From NCBI GenBank assembly GCA_958413095.1, contig CATYUF010000002.1:1-64000 (forward strand): DNA of 64,000 nucleotides, in the 5' to 3' direction. Below, piece after piece: positions 55,551 through 64,000 of this stretch (position 1 is the first letter of the stretch; each line of letters starts with the position of its first letter). The notes beneath the pieces were generated by a model. The model was not told where the DNA came from, searched no databases, and saw only the letters and a list, made by a program, of their open reading frames with translations. Source of the DNA: an uncultured Clostridium sp. Lineage in GTDB: Bacteria; Bacillota; Clostridia; TANB77; CAG-508. Position numbers and translations under genes: made by a program.

Positions 55551-55691
55551 CTAGTTTTTTTCAAGTTTTTTTTGGTCTTTTATTCGGTCTTTTAAATAAA
55601 TTTCAAATGCCTTACCAATACTTTCATTTATTTCACCTTTTGTAGAATCAAATATACAAAATATCTTGCCTTCTTCCTCTTGTTCTTTCAT
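55551..55691 (-). CDS. 46-residue element-borne small protein
   Basis: MKEQEEEGKIFCIFDSTKGEI.. of 46 residues ends at TAG 55551. AAGGTGTGGC precedes the ATG. It is immediately upstream of the recombinase on the same strand, and a conserved-looking core (FCIFDSTKGEINESIGKAFE) suggests a real gene. Small proteins like this often accompany recombinases in Firmicutes elements; function unknown. Confidence 0.55.
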   Translation of the reverse strand: MKEQEEEGKIFCIFDSTKGEINESIGKAFEIYLKDRIKDQKKLEKN

Positions 55692-55866
55692 GCCACACCT
55701 TCTTTAAAATATGCTTTTTCTAATATGTATGCTTAAAATTTAATAAAAATTATATTGATTTTTTCACATAACAAAAATAAGTGAAAGAGTTTCTTACCCA
55801 TTCACTTATTTGCTCATAAAATTTGATTTTGTCCTCCCTGTTTTTCAAAAATTTTTTCAATTCTAA

Positions 55867-56004
55867 TTAGTATCCATACTTCTCTTGCATTTTTTTGAAA
55901 ACATTCCTTGCATCATGTACTTTTCCTTCTTTATATTCTTTTTTGCTCTTTTCAAGTTTATTTGAAAAGTTTTCAAAATCTTTAATATTCATTTCTCTTT
56001 GCAT
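55867..56004 (-). CDS. 45-residue antitoxin-like protein, orphan
   Basis: MQREMNIKDFENFSNKLEK..EYKEGKVHDARNVFKKMQEKYGY, 45 residues. The last half has the pattern of RelB/prevent-host-death type antitoxin tails (E..EGKVxDAxxVFxxMxxKY). AAAGGTTGCG precedes the start. No toxin gene follows; the element may carry an antitoxin remnant or a stand-alone regulator. Confidence 0.45.
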   Translation of the reverse strand: MQREMNIKDFENFSNKLEKSKKEYKEGKVHDARNVFKKMQEKYGY

Positions 56005-56067
56005 TTTTTCGCAACCTTTCTTCTATTTAATGTTTATTTTTATAATTTACTAAGTCTTAATCATTGT

Positions 56068-56268
56068 TTAAAAAATTCTGTTTTTTATATCTCTTTTTAA
56101 TATGTTTGCATTTTTCTCCGAAAAACATCCCTTAATTCTTGCTAAATTTATTAATGACATTGCATTACTGTAATAATTTTTTGATTCTACTACTACTAAT
56201 TCAAATAGCACATAATATGAAATTGTAAAATCATAATTATTTGATATCTCACAATAAAAATAAAAGGT
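56068..56268 (-). pseudogene. Fragment of an element ORF without start
   Basis: An open frame of about 66 codons (..EISNNYDFTISYYVLFELVVVESKNYYSNAMSLINLARIKGCF..NRIF) ending at 56068, with no usual start before it runs into the erm terminator. Composition and length suggest the C-terminal part of a small element gene cut by the erm insertion. It could be chance. Confidence 0.3.
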
Positions 56269-56269
56269 A

Positions 56270-56300
56270 AACGGAGAACATTAATAAAATGTTCTCCGTT
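56270..56300. terminator. Terminator of the erm-like gene
   Basis: AACGGAGAACATT and AATGTTCTCCGTT form a perfect 13-bp stem; a second small hairpin AGGTAATT-ACTC-AATTACCT (56304-56323) follows. Both lie within 75 bases of the erm-like stop. Confidence 0.85.
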
Positions 56301-56341
56301 TTAGGTAATTACTCAATTACCTTTAATTAGTTTGCATTCTG

Positions 56342-57460
56342 TCATCCCAAGATTTCCATCAACTCTTCTTTCGAAGCGAACTCTAATCCTCGATGAAGTA
56401 AAGCATTATATCTTCTGTCATCATACAGATAAGCATATTTTTCTGATGCCTTTTTCTGTGTCTTAGTTACAACAACTTCCTCTTCCTCTTCAAAGTTATC
56501 CAAATCATATCTACCTGTTCTCAGATAACTCTCATAAGGATCTTCCTCAAAGTGTTTTCTTGAAGCCTTAGCACCTTTAATTTTCGAATCATTCCTGATT
56601 AAATCCTGTAATAGCTGAGAAATCTGTGCATTGTTTAAGTCATAAATGCTACTGTCTCCAATTCTCTTCGAAGTAAAGCTTCCACTGAAATTCTGATTAG
56701 AAGAATTTTTGTGTTTGTTCAAGTTATAAATTCTTCCTTGAACCAACATCATCTGATATACTCTACTAATTGTAGGAGTCTTCCGATTTCTGTCCATCAA
56801 AATTTCTTCCATTATTCTATCAACAGTTGTTTTTTTCTTCTTCGGTGTAAGATTTACCAAAAAAGATGTAACTGCTGGTTCAGGATAAAATGCTTTGCTC
56901 GGAATTACCTGATCAATATCAACATTAAGATATGTTTGACAAATTGCTGAAATTAATCCAAATTCCTGATTCAAGTGTTTACTATTTCCTTCGGAAACCT
57001 GTATTGGTGCCACCATTTTTCTAGTAGAGTTCTGAGATAACACCAATGTGATACTCTTTACTCTTGAACTCTTTTTGTCCTTGTTGTTCACGTAAAGTGC
57101 CCCAGACTGTGCAAGATTTACCAAGAAAGGTTCTGTTATAGTATATGGAAGATTTGCAACAATTCTATCATAATCAACATATGACATATCAAGTGCATTA
57201 CCTTCAACAACCGTAACATTATCATAATTCTTGAATTTCTTTTTCAGTAAATCTGCATAATAATGGTCAAGCTCAATAACTGTCAGTGGATTTCCTAGCC
57301 TAGCTAAAACTTCGGTTAGTGCTCCTGCTCCACCACCAACTTCTACAACAGACTCTCCTTTTTGTATATTAGCCTTCCGACAAATATGTTCAATGAGTTG
57401 CTTGTCGACCATAAAATGTTGGTCTTTTGTTGGATTAGGATTCTTTTCAAATTCAGTCAT
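56342..57460 (-). CDS. Erm/KsgA-like rRNA adenine methyltransferase with C-terminal extension
   Basis: A 372-residue S-adenosylmethionine methyltransferase. N-terminal NPNPTKDQHFMVDKQLIEHI, SAM motif VVEVGGGAGALTEVLAR, and catalytic NLPYTITEPFLVNL match the Erm/KsgA family; Erm proteins make N6-methyl-A in 23S rRNA and give macrolide-lincosamide resistance. Usual length is 240-290; here ~110 extra residues follow (acidic EEEEEVVV, then KYAYLYDDRRYNALLHRG). Codon use (in-frame CGG twice, richer in G/C) differs from the neighbours, and a consensus promoter and terminator flank it, so it looks recently acquired. Resistance is inferred, not shown. Confidence 0.82.
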   Translation of the reverse strand: MTEFEKNPNPTKDQHFMVDKQLIEHICRKANIQKGESVVEVGGGAGALTEVLARLGNPLTVIELDHYYADLLKKKFKNYDNVTVVEGNALDMSYVDYDRIVANLPYTITEPFLVNLAQSGALYVNNKDKKSSRVKSITLVLSQNSTRKMVAPIQVSEGNSKHLNQEFGLISAICQTYLNVDIDQVIPSKAFYPEPAVTSFLVNLTPKKKKTTVDRIMEEILMDRNRKTPTISRVYQMMLVQGRIYNLNKHKNSSNQNFSGSFTSKRIGDSSIYDLNNAQISQLLQDLIRNDSKIKGAKASRKHFEEDPYESYLRTGRYDLDNFEEEEEVVVTKTQKKASEKYAYLYDDRRYNALLHRGLEFASKEELMEILG

Positions 57461-57536
57461 AGTAATACCTCCTAAATGTTATAAAAATATATTGACTGCA
57501 AACTTAAAAATACAAAACGTTTCCGTTTACATAACA

Positions 57537-57565
57537 ATTATACGCTAATTTGCTTTTTTTGTCAA
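57537..57565 (-). promoter_or_regulatory. Consensus promoter of the erm-like gene
   Basis: Minus-strand TTGACA (57560-57565), 17 bases, TATAAT (57537-57542): a perfect sigma-A promoter. AGGAGGTATTACT precedes the coding start. I see no leader peptide or attenuator, unlike inducible erm genes, so expression may be constitutive. Confidence 0.8.
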
Positions 57566-57567
57566 AT

Positions 57568-58525
57568 TTAATTATCGTCTAACATTTTTATTATATTTTT
57601 ATATATAAACATTGGTATTATCTTTAATATTTGAAATATTATAAAACTATTTATTATACCAATTTTATCTGCACACAAACCTATCAATAAACTTATAATT
57701 GCAAAAATAATATTTTTAAATAATGATTTTATTGAACCCATACTTGCTCTATGTTTTTCATCATATAATTGTTGTTCTATTTCCATTTGTATAACTTCCG
57801 TTGTAAGTAATGAATTAGAAACCATTATTATTGGTGAAATTATTGATTTTAATATAACACCAATTATATTAGATAACATACTATATATATTTACAATATA
57901 ATATAATCTTTCTTTTCCAGTATTTTCGACTAATTTTCCATTATTCCAATTTGCAATAGTTGCTCCTATATTTGATAAAATTCCTGGTATTCCCAAAGCC
58001 CATTTGGGATAGAAAGTACTTCTAAATTGAAAACATGCTTCTCCTATTCCCTCATTTATACCATCAGCTATAATTTGTCTTTTTAAAACTTTATTTGTCA
58101 TAATAAGCTTTAATGATTGTTTTGCTTGTTCTTTTACATTTTCCTGTCTTTTTATATTTTTTATTTCTTTTAATTTAAATGAAGCGATTATTAATAATAT
58201 TTTTGGGATAAATGACAACAATATAATTATTTTATATGATGTAAAAAAAGCTATAATGCAACCAATTAGTGCAGATACTGCTCCAGCTAAGTATTTCATG
58301 GAGTTTATTTTTCCTGCATAATTGTTATATTCAATTTCTTTTGAGTCTTCTTTAAGAAGCTCATAAATATATAATACATGATATTAATGTTGCTATACTA
58401 AATATACTCATTCCTAACATCATAGAATTAGTAACTTCAATGTAAAATAGAATAGCTATAACTCCATATAGTTTAAATTCACTAAAAAAATTTAGCCAAT
58501 ATACTATCTTATATTTTCTTTCCAT
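57568..58525 (-). pseudogene. MFS transporter with internal deletion
   Basis: Starts at ATG 58525 with 54 residues (MERKYKIVYWLNFFSEFKLY..) ending at TGA 58361-58363. In another frame the C-terminal part follows: YELLKEDSKEIEYNNYAG.., then MKYLAGAVSALIG.., up to stop 57568, with at least six membrane segments. About 50-60 residues of the first half (helices 2-4 with the usual GxxxDRxGRR loop) are absent, so a deletion across the start region broke the frame. Resembles the yetF-like case, not the CTCGG sites. Confidence 0.7.
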
Positions 58526-58529
58526 ATTA

Positions 58530-59108
58530 TTACCTATTTATTGCAGAAAAAAACTCTTGACGCAAATTGCTATCATTTTTAAATTTTCCTCTCATTGTAT
58601 ATGTATCAGTTACAACTCCTGGCTTTTTTATTCCTCTTGCAGTCATACAGGAATGTTCTCCCTCAATATATACAGCAACATCATCAGTATTACATGCTTT
58701 TGCAATTACCTCCGCAATGTCTGTGCCAATTTTTTCTTGTAATTGTAATCTTTTTGTTATCATATCTACAATTCTAGCAATTTTAGATAATCCTAAAACT
58801 CTTCCATTAGGTAAATATGCAACTGTTATTTTCATATTATACATAAGAGCTAAATGATGTTCACAATAACTAAAAGCAGGGATATCTTTCATTATAACAA
58901 TATTATCTCCACCTTGTTCAAAAGTTTTATTAAACATATTTGCAATCTCATCATTGGAATATTGTATTCCTTCAAATACCTCTTCATACATTTTAGCTAC
59001 TCTTTTAGGAGTTTCCTTTAATCCCTCTCGTTCTGGATTTTCTCCAATGGCTTCTAGTATATCATATATAGCTTTTTCAATTTTTTTTCTATCAAAAGTC
59101 TTACTCAT
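58530..59108 (-). CDS. folE: GTP cyclohydrolase I
   Basis: A 192-residue zinc enzyme that opens GTP to 7,8-dihydroneopterin triphosphate, the entry to folate and 7-deazaguanine (queuosine) synthesis. Visible: [19 protein letters not shown], zinc Cys and His in [24 protein letters not shown], and [25 protein letters not shown] precedes the start. It lies 30 bases after queE, so it belongs to the same operon and probably feeds preQ0 synthesis. Confidence 0.95.
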   Translation of the reverse strand: MSKTFDRKKIEKAIYDILEAIGENPEREGLKETPKRVAKMYEEVFEGIQYSNDEIANMFNKTFEQGGDNIVIMKDIPAFSYCEHHLALMYNMKITVAYLPNGRVLGLSKIARIVDMITKRLQLQEKIGTDIAEVIAKACNTDDVAVYIEGEHSCMTARGIKKPGVVTDTYTMRGKFKNDSNLRQEFFSAINR

Positions 59109-59138
59109 TTTTACCTCCTAGTTGATATAGTATATATT

Positions 59139-59789
59139 TTATACTCCCCTCATATCAGGATTCCAAATAACTTTATGCAACTGAATTTGCATACGTACTT
59201 TTGTCATATCTATACCATTTGAATTACATTTTTTCATAAATTCAACAATTTTTGGTAATTTAATTTTTTGATATATTGGACTAATATATACAAAACTTTT
59301 TATTTTAAATTTTCTTAGTACTTCTTCAACTGTTTTTAAATCGCTTTCTTCCACAACAAATTTCAAAACATCCTCTTCGCCTAATTTTTCTATATTTGCT
59401 AAATTCATTGTATTTTCCATATTACTTGAAGGACATTTGTAATCCATAGTAATTAAACATTTTCCAACATACTTTTCAATGTTGATACTTCCATTTGTTT
59501 CGATATTAACTTTATAATTTGATTTAAGTAATTCTTCTATCAATATATCAATATCTTTATGTTGTAAAGGTTCTCCACCTGTTAGTGTAACATTTTTTAT
59601 TCCAATTTTATCTAATTCATCAATAATTTCATTTACTGACATTTCTGTTCCTGCATTTTTATCTAACGCATATTGTGTATCGCAATATGAACATCTTAAA
59701 TTACATCCAGCTAACCTTACAAAACTTGCTAATTCTCCTGCTCTAATACCTTCTCCATCAATACTTCCAAATATTTCATTTACGACCAT
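59139..59789 (-). CDS. queE: 7-carboxy-7-deazaguanine synthase QueE
   Basis: A 216-residue radical SAM enzyme: VNEIFGSIDGEGIRAGE, the cluster CxxxCxxC in CNLRCSYCDTQY, TGGEPLQHKDI, and IETNGS. It converts carboxytetrahydropterin to 7-carboxy-7-deazaguanine (preQ0 pathway). It overlaps queD by 1 base (stop and start share 59789). Confidence 0.95.
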   Translation of the reverse strand: MVVNEIFGSIDGEGIRAGELASFVRLAGCNLRCSYCDTQYALDKNAGTEMSVNEIIDELDKIGIKNVTLTGGEPLQHKDIDILIEELLKSNYKVNIETNGSINIEKYVGKCLITMDYKCPSSNMENTMNLANIEKLGEEDVLKFVVEESDLKTVEEVLRKFKIKSFVYISPIYQKIKLPKIVEFMKKCNSNGIDMTKVRMQIQLHKVIWNPDMRGV

Positions 59790-60124
59790 TATTCCACCTC
59801 ATAAACAGCTATATTATCTTTACTTTCTTGAACACTTACTTTATAGCATTTTTCACCTAACTCATCTGCAATCCATTTTGCAATATTTTCTGCTGTTGTA
59901 TTAAATGGAAGTATATCATTTAAATTTTGATGATCTAATTTATTTTTAATCTTTTGTTTAATATGTGTAAAGTCCATTACCATTCCATCTTGATTTAACT
60001 CTCTACTTTTCATATATATCTGAATAATCCAATTATGTCCATGTAGATTTTCGCACTTGCTTTCATAAGATAATTTTAATTGATGACTTGCACTTATTTC
60101 TATTGTTTTTTTCACGTAATACAT
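59789..60124 (-). CDS. queD: 6-carboxytetrahydropterin synthase QueD
   Basis: A 111-residue 6-pyruvoyltetrahydropterin synthase-fold protein: ISASHQLKLSYESKCENLHGHNWII with the zinc His residues, and DFTHIKQKI, then HQNLNDI. Start at 60124 after GGAGGTATTAAA; the upstream open frame is leader. Queuosine enzymes QueC and QueF are not seen here. A promoter TTTACT-17-TAAAAT lies upstream (about 60155-60185). Confidence 0.93.
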   Translation of the reverse strand: MYYVKKTIEISASHQLKLSYESKCENLHGHNWIIQIYMKSRELNQDGMVMDFTHIKQKIKNKLDHQNLNDILPFNTTAENIAKWIADELGEKCYKVSVQESKDNIAVYEVE

Positions 60125-60219
60125 TTTAATACCTCCTAAAACACTTGTATTTATTGGAATTTTATCACTTTTTTTGAAATGAGTAAAGTATAAAGCACAG
60201 TTTTTTATAGAAAAAGCAG

Positions 60220-60263
60220 AAAAATGGAAGCATTTGATTTTAAAATTAAATGCTTCCATTTTT
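60220..60263. terminator. Terminator of the carbamoyltransferase gene
   Basis: AAAAATGGAAGCATTT and AAATGCTTCCATTTTT form a perfect 16-bp stem. It begins right after the carbamoyltransferase stop on the minus strand. Confidence 0.85.
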
Positions 60264-60264
60264 A

Positions 60265-61908
60265 TTAATGCAATTTTACAATGTAACTACCAATTGCTAA
60301 AAAGTCTAAGTTCATCTTTCTAGCACTATCCAATGCCTTAAATGGAGTATCAACAATCGGTTCCCCTTTGATATTAAATGAAGTATTAATTACTACAGGA
60401 ATTCCTGTTATGTTATAAAATTCATTTATAATATCATAAAATAAAGCATTGTATTTTTTAGTAACTGACTGAATTCTAGCTGTACCATCAATATGAGTAA
60501 CAGCTTCAAGATTTTTTTGTTCTTTTTTTAGCACATTGCAGTTAATAGTCATATATGGCGAAAACTGCTCTGAACTAAAATAATTTGTCTGTTTTTCAAA
60601 CAAAACAGCCGGTGCTAATGGCCTCCAAACTTCCCTACCTTTGAGAGTATTAAGTTTAACCAACATATCTTTTTTTCTTGGATCTGCCAGTAAACTACGA
60701 TTTCCAAGTGCTCTTGGACCATACTCTAATCTCCCTTGAAAGTTTGCAACAATACAGCCATCTGAGATTAACTTTGCAGCATCATGTGCTAAATCATTTG
60801 ATTCGTAAAATTCACAATTTTCACGAATTAATATCTCTTTTACTTCTTCATCTGAGAACGAATTGCCCTGATATGGAATCATCTCAAAACAAACTTCTTC
60901 ATTCAAAGCAATCGCTCCTGCTATTGCTGAACCAAGAGAGATTCCTCCATCATTTGCTGCTGGTTGAGTAAAGATATTAGCTACCTCTTTCAACTCTGAT
61001 AAAATTCCATTAGCAGCACAATTTAGTCCGACTCCACCTGCTATCGCCACATTGTCCAAACTGTATTTGCGACAATTATACACAACAATCTGAGATAATA
61101 TTTCTTCAAGCAGTTTTTGAGCTGACGAAGCTAAATTAGCATATGGAATAATATCATCTGTTACGTCTTCAATCTTTCCCGTTCTCGGAGCAATAATTGT
61201 ACTCAGAATCTGTTTCCATTTTGCAATAGTTTCTTCTTCCTCATCCTTACTCTTTTTTTCAACAGTAAAAGAACAACTTAACTTACCTTCTCTATTCACA
61301 TTAATGTACTTTTTCAGTTCATTAATATAAACTGGTTCTCCATAAGAAGCAAGTCCCATTGTTTTTCCCTCTTGTCCTGAGAAAAAACCGATATGTTCGG
61401 TGACTGCCGCATAAAAATAGCCAAGAGAAATAGGAGTTTCATAAATCTTATCCATTCTCTTTTGTTTTCTATCACCAACAAATACCGAAGTAGCAATATC
61501 CTCTCCTTGTCCATCAATAACAATTGTCAAAGCTTTTTCAAAGTTAGAAGGATAAAACGCACTATATGCATGTGCTTTATGGTGCTCTAGATACATAAGT
61601 TTATCTGCGTATTTACCTGTTCCAAATAAAGCCATAGACATTTCTTCATTAGAGATAAATTTTTCTCCAAACATCTGCCACAATTCTGGATAATTCCATC
61701 CAATAACAACCTTATCAATGTCATCGATTGAAATCTTTTCATGTTGACAAATCATGTCAATTGATTTCTTTGGAATCATATCATATGCATGTCTCAGTCC
61801 AACTAACCGCTCTTCTTCAATAGCAAATTTTAATTTGCCATCAACTAACAATGCTGCTCCACCATCATGTCCTCTAACAGTCCATCCGTTAAGTCCTAAA
61901 ATTTTCAT
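60265..61908 (-). CDS. NodU/CmcH-family carbamoyltransferase
   Basis: A 547-residue enzyme that makes carbamoyladenylate and transfers the carbamoyl to a hydroxyl (as in antibiotic or sugar tailoring). N-terminal Kae1-like: MKILGLNGWTVRGHDGGAALLVDG, EEERLVGLRHAYD, LEHHKAHAYSAFYPS, VIDGQGED, GGVGLNCAANG; C-terminal YGPRALGNRSLLADPR, WRPLAPAVL and INTSFNIKGEPIVDTP. It contains an in-frame CGG Arg (61807-61809, GAG CGG TTA). No glycosyl or antibiotic genes are adjacent. GC content is above the neighbours, which suggests acquisition. Target unknown. Confidence 0.92.
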   Translation of the reverse strand: MKILGLNGWTVRGHDGGAALLVDGKLKFAIEEERLVGLRHAYDMIPKKSIDMICQHEKISIDDIDKVVIGWNYPELWQMFGEKFISNEEMSMALFGTGKYADKLMYLEHHKAHAYSAFYPSNFEKALTIVIDGQGEDIATSVFVGDRKQKRMDKIYETPISLGYFYAAVTEHIGFFSGQEGKTMGLASYGEPVYINELKKYINVNREGKLSCSFTVEKKSKDEEEETIAKWKQILSTIIAPRTGKIEDVTDDIIPYANLASSAQKLLEEILSQIVVYNCRKYSLDNVAIAGGVGLNCAANGILSELKEVANIFTQPAANDGGISLGSAIAGAIALNEEVCFEMIPYQGNSFSDEEVKEILIRENCEFYESNDLAHDAAKLISDGCIVANFQGRLEYGPRALGNRSLLADPRKKDMLVKLNTLKGREVWRPLAPAVLFEKQTNYFSSEQFSPYMTINCNVLKKEQKNLEAVTHIDGTARIQSVTKKYNALFYDIINEFYNITGIPVVINTSFNIKGEPIVDTPFKALDSARKMNLDFLAIGSYIVKLH

Positions 61909-62069
61909 AGTAAGCCTCCTTATTGAACTTATGTTACATTGTTTTCAATGTGCATTTTTTTATTATAATTATAATTATAACTATAATTGATAATAAAAAT
62001 ATGCCTTATTATATCATCACAAACTTATTATGTCAATTGTTTGATAAAAGAATATAATGCAAATATTCC

Positions 62070-63395
62070 TTAACTCACATTATATTCTTTTATTATATTC
62101 TTAAACTTTGTTCCTAATAAAATTAGAGCTATCAAATTTGGAATTATTATAAAACCTACTGATATATCTGCTAATGCCCATATAGCATCTATTGGCAATA
62201 GTACTGCAAATATAACAGGAATATAATATATCCATTTTAGATATTTAAATTTATTTTCTCCAAATAAATATGTAATACTTGTTTTAAATTCAATAAAATA
62301 TCCCAAATATGAAGTATAAGCAAATAATGCTATAATTATACTCAAAATTACTTTTCCATAGTTTCCATATATCGTTTGAAAAGCATCTAAAACAAGTACT
62401 GCTCCTGAATTTCCCGTTGATATACTTCCTGTTACCATAATTAATAAAGCCGTTAATGTACATGTTACAAAGCTAACAACTGCAACTTCAAATATTCCCC
62501 ACATACCTTGCTCAACCGGTTTAGCATTCTTTTGAGTTGCATACACCGTTGCAGAAGTTCCTAAACCTGCTTCATTTGCAAAAATTCCTCTTGCTGCACC
62601 CTTACTAATAGCCATCATAATTGTCGCACCTGCAAAACCGCCCATTACTGGTGCTGGTTGAAAAGCATATTTTATAATATCTATTAACACATTTGGAATT
62701 TTAGTTATATTAATAATTACAATTAGTATCGCAGATATTAAATAAATTAATGTCATTACAGGAACTATTCTTTTTAAAAATATCCCCATTTTATCTAATC
62801 CTTTATTAATAATTATTATTGAAATTCCTATTGCAATAATTCCTATTAAAATTAATGGTACTTTAAATGTTTCATTTATAGTTGTTGCTAACGTATTCAT
62901 CTGTGCAAAACATGAATCAGTAATTACATATGTCAATAATGATACACTATAAACAACTGCTAGTATTTTCCCTAATTTTCCTGATACTTGTTTTATATAA
63001 TACATTGGTCCGCCACTGTATGTTCCATCTTCTTTCTTTTTTCTATATTTAACGGATAATGTAACTTCTGCCATTTTTGTAGCCATACTAATAAAGGAGA
63101 TAATCCACATCCAAAAGATTGCTCCTGGTCCTCCTACAGCTATTGCTGATGCTATACCTGCAATATTTCCTGTTCCTATTGTACCAGCTAAAACCATACT
63201 TATTGTTTTTTTATCATCATCTGTTTTATTTTTATTATCTATTAATTTTCCTACTGTTGACCTAAATATATGTTTTATTTTTGTTAATTGAAAGAATTTA
63301 CAGCATACACACATATATATTCCAACACATACAACAAATATAGTTAAAGGTAATCCCCATAAAAAATCTGTTATTTCTGTAATCATATCTAACAT
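62070..63395 (-). CDS. Alanine/glycine:cation symporter (AGCS)
   Basis: A 441-residue sodium or proton/amino-acid symporter with ten to eleven membrane segments. Family motifs: GTGNIAGIASAIAVGGPGAIFWMW near residue 75, GGPMYYIKQ, FANEAGLGTSATVYATQKNAKPVEQGMWGIFEV near 275. Single gene; a methyltransferase gene ends 14 bases upstream. Takes up alanine or glycine. Confidence 0.95.
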   Translation of the reverse strand: MLDMITEITDFLWGLPLTIFVVCVGIYMCVCCKFFQLTKIKHIFRSTVGKLIDNKNKTDDDKKTISMVLAGTIGTGNIAGIASAIAVGGPGAIFWMWIISFISMATKMAEVTLSVKYRKKKEDGTYSGGPMYYIKQVSGKLGKILAVVYSVSLLTYVITDSCFAQMNTLATTINETFKVPLILIGIIAIGISIIIINKGLDKMGIFLKRIVPVMTLIYLISAILIVIINITKIPNVLIDIIKYAFQPAPVMGGFAGATIMMAISKGAARGIFANEAGLGTSATVYATQKNAKPVEQGMWGIFEVAVVSFVTCTLTALLIMVTGSISTGNSGAVLVLDAFQTIYGNYGKVILSIIIALFAYTSYLGYFIEFKTSITYLFGENKFKYLKWIYYIPVIFAVLLPIDAIWALADISVGFIIIPNLIALILLGTKFKNIIKEYNVS

Positions 63396-63409
63396 GTTAT
63401 CTTCTCCAT

Positions 63410-64000
63410 TTATTTCACTATTTTTATACCAAATAATTTTCTCTCTAATAATATTCCCCTATCAGTAGCATATTGGTTAACATATTTATTAAACTTACTA
63501 AAATCTTCTCTTTCTTTTCCAAAATTAGGAATAATTGGTGTGTTATTTAATAAAAATAATAAATCTTCTTCTGTCTCATAGTATTCTTGTTGTAAAATAT
63601 CATAAAATTCGACTTTTTCAAATTTAACACCTTTTAATTCTTTTTTTATTTTATCAATCAGTTTTGTTTTTGAATTAAATCCCTGTCCTCTTCCAAAAAT
63701 TTTCTTTAACTCTAAACAGTCATCTTCGTCTATTTGTTCTGAAAAGAAATATCCATTTTTTCTTAATACTCTATTAACTTCCTTTACATCAAACGGAGTA
63801 TGCCTTGCAGAAATAATATCAAAAAATTCATCTGGAAAGTTAATATTTTCTGAATCCATTTCAAAAAATCTAATATTATTTTTATTATTTTGTTTATTTG
63901 CACTTTTAACCATCTCTATTGAAAAATCTGTACCTATTTTCAATAAGCATTTGTCTGAGATTAAATTACTTAATTTTTCTCCTCCACCTGTACCTATATC
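63410..64000 (-). CDS. SAM-dependent methyltransferase (runs off the window)
   Basis: At least 196 residues. The frame stays open to the window end and includes the SAM motif DIGTGGGEKLSNL, so the true start lies outside. Then KIGTDFSIEMVKSA, FFEMDSENINFPDEFFDIISARHTPFD and EVNRVLRKNGYF are typical of class I methyltransferases (23S rRNA or small-molecule type). Substrate unknown. It may be co-transcribed with the AGCS symporter. Confidence 0.8.
   Translation of the reverse strand, partial: DIGTGGGEKLSNLISDKCLLKIGTDFSIEMVKSANKQNNKNNIRFFEMDSENINFPDEFFDIISARHTPFDVKEVNRVLRKNGYFFSEQIDEDDCLELKKIFGRGQGFNSKTKLIDKIKKELKGVKFEKVEFYDILQQEYYETEEDLLFLLNNTPIIPNFGKEREDFSKFNKYVNQYATDRGILLERKLFGIKIVK

Noticed and set aside
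57500..57540. CcpA cre site near the erm-like promoter (ATGTAAACGGAAACG)
   Set aside because: Fits the cre consensus except the last base; position and element context give no reason for catabolite control.
57568..58525. MFS gene as a third CGG frameshift case
   Set aside because: Its break lies at a deletion (missing residues) and no CTCGG is present at the junction.
60125..60215. preQ1 riboswitch upstream of queD
   Set aside because: A terminator of the upstream gene and a simple promoter explain this region; no preQ1 aptamer core is visible.
1..64000. tRNA genes, rRNA genes or CRISPR array
   Set aside because: No T-loop-like sequence with a fitting acceptor stem and no regularly spaced repeat array was found by eye.

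Overview
The window looks like chromosome from a very AT-rich, low-GC anaerobic member of the Firmicutes (Clostridia type). Pointers are a trimeric NADH-linked [FeFe] hydrogenase (hydC, hydB, hydA), strong AGGAGG ribosome binding sites, a GntR/YtrA-type ABC operon, two Bce-type antimicrobial-peptide sensing and detoxification modules, a YtvI-type AI-2E permease, and DUF1540 and DUF5684 proteins. Most genes lie on the minus strand. I saw no tRNA, rRNA or CRISPR array.

Layout. 1-4.1 kb: one end of an integrated mobile element (tyrosine integrase, RecA-like ATPase, two small ORFs) with a ~0.8 kb non-coding block rich in hairpins. 4.1-16.4 kb: housekeeping (secA, guaA, murD) mixed with small unknown, CBS-domain, nucleotidyltransferase and permease genes. 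16.5-21 kb: hydrogenase operon. 21-24 kb: a DUF5684 protein, then a glycosyltransferase / acyltransferase / ArsC-like run. 24.2-26.2 kb: uvrB. 26.6-33.4 kb: ytr-like operon and Bce module 1. 33.4-42 kb: small-molecule enzymes, a decayed yetF-like gene, a large palindromic element, and a YhgE/Pip protein with a divergent TetR regulator. 42.2-47.7 kb: Bce module 2 with a monofunctional transglycosylase just downstream. 47.8-53.2 kb: two secreted/anchored proteins, smpB, fba, DUF1540 and a FAD-Rieske oxidoreductase. 53.3-57.5 kb: a peroxiredoxin gene cut by a serine-recombinase element, followed by an Erm/KsgA-like rRNA methyltransferase with its own consensus promoter. 57.5-64 kb: a decayed MFS gene, folE-queE-queD (7-deazaguanine precursor synthesis), a NodU-type carbamoyltransferase, an AGCS symporter and a methyltransferase that runs off the edge.

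The most striking observation is in uvrB and hydB. Both are otherwise intact and highly conserved, yet they can only be read full length by skipping one base at three places (two in uvrB, one in hydB). All three places have the same form: codon NCT, then an extra C, then a Gly codon GGA or GGG. In the zero frame the extra C creates an arginine CGG codon, which I found very rarely in frame elsewhere here. This suggests +1 ribosomal frameshifting at a hungry or unassigned CGG codon, although assembly error must be excluded. Other points of interest are matching TTACA-N4-TGTAA operators upstream of both Bce transporters, mutually exclusive hairpins in the uvrB leader, a near-perfect 39-bp terminal-inverted-repeat element, a structured non-coding block in the mobile element, and a nucleotidyltransferase with a duplicated, degenerate N-terminal domain.
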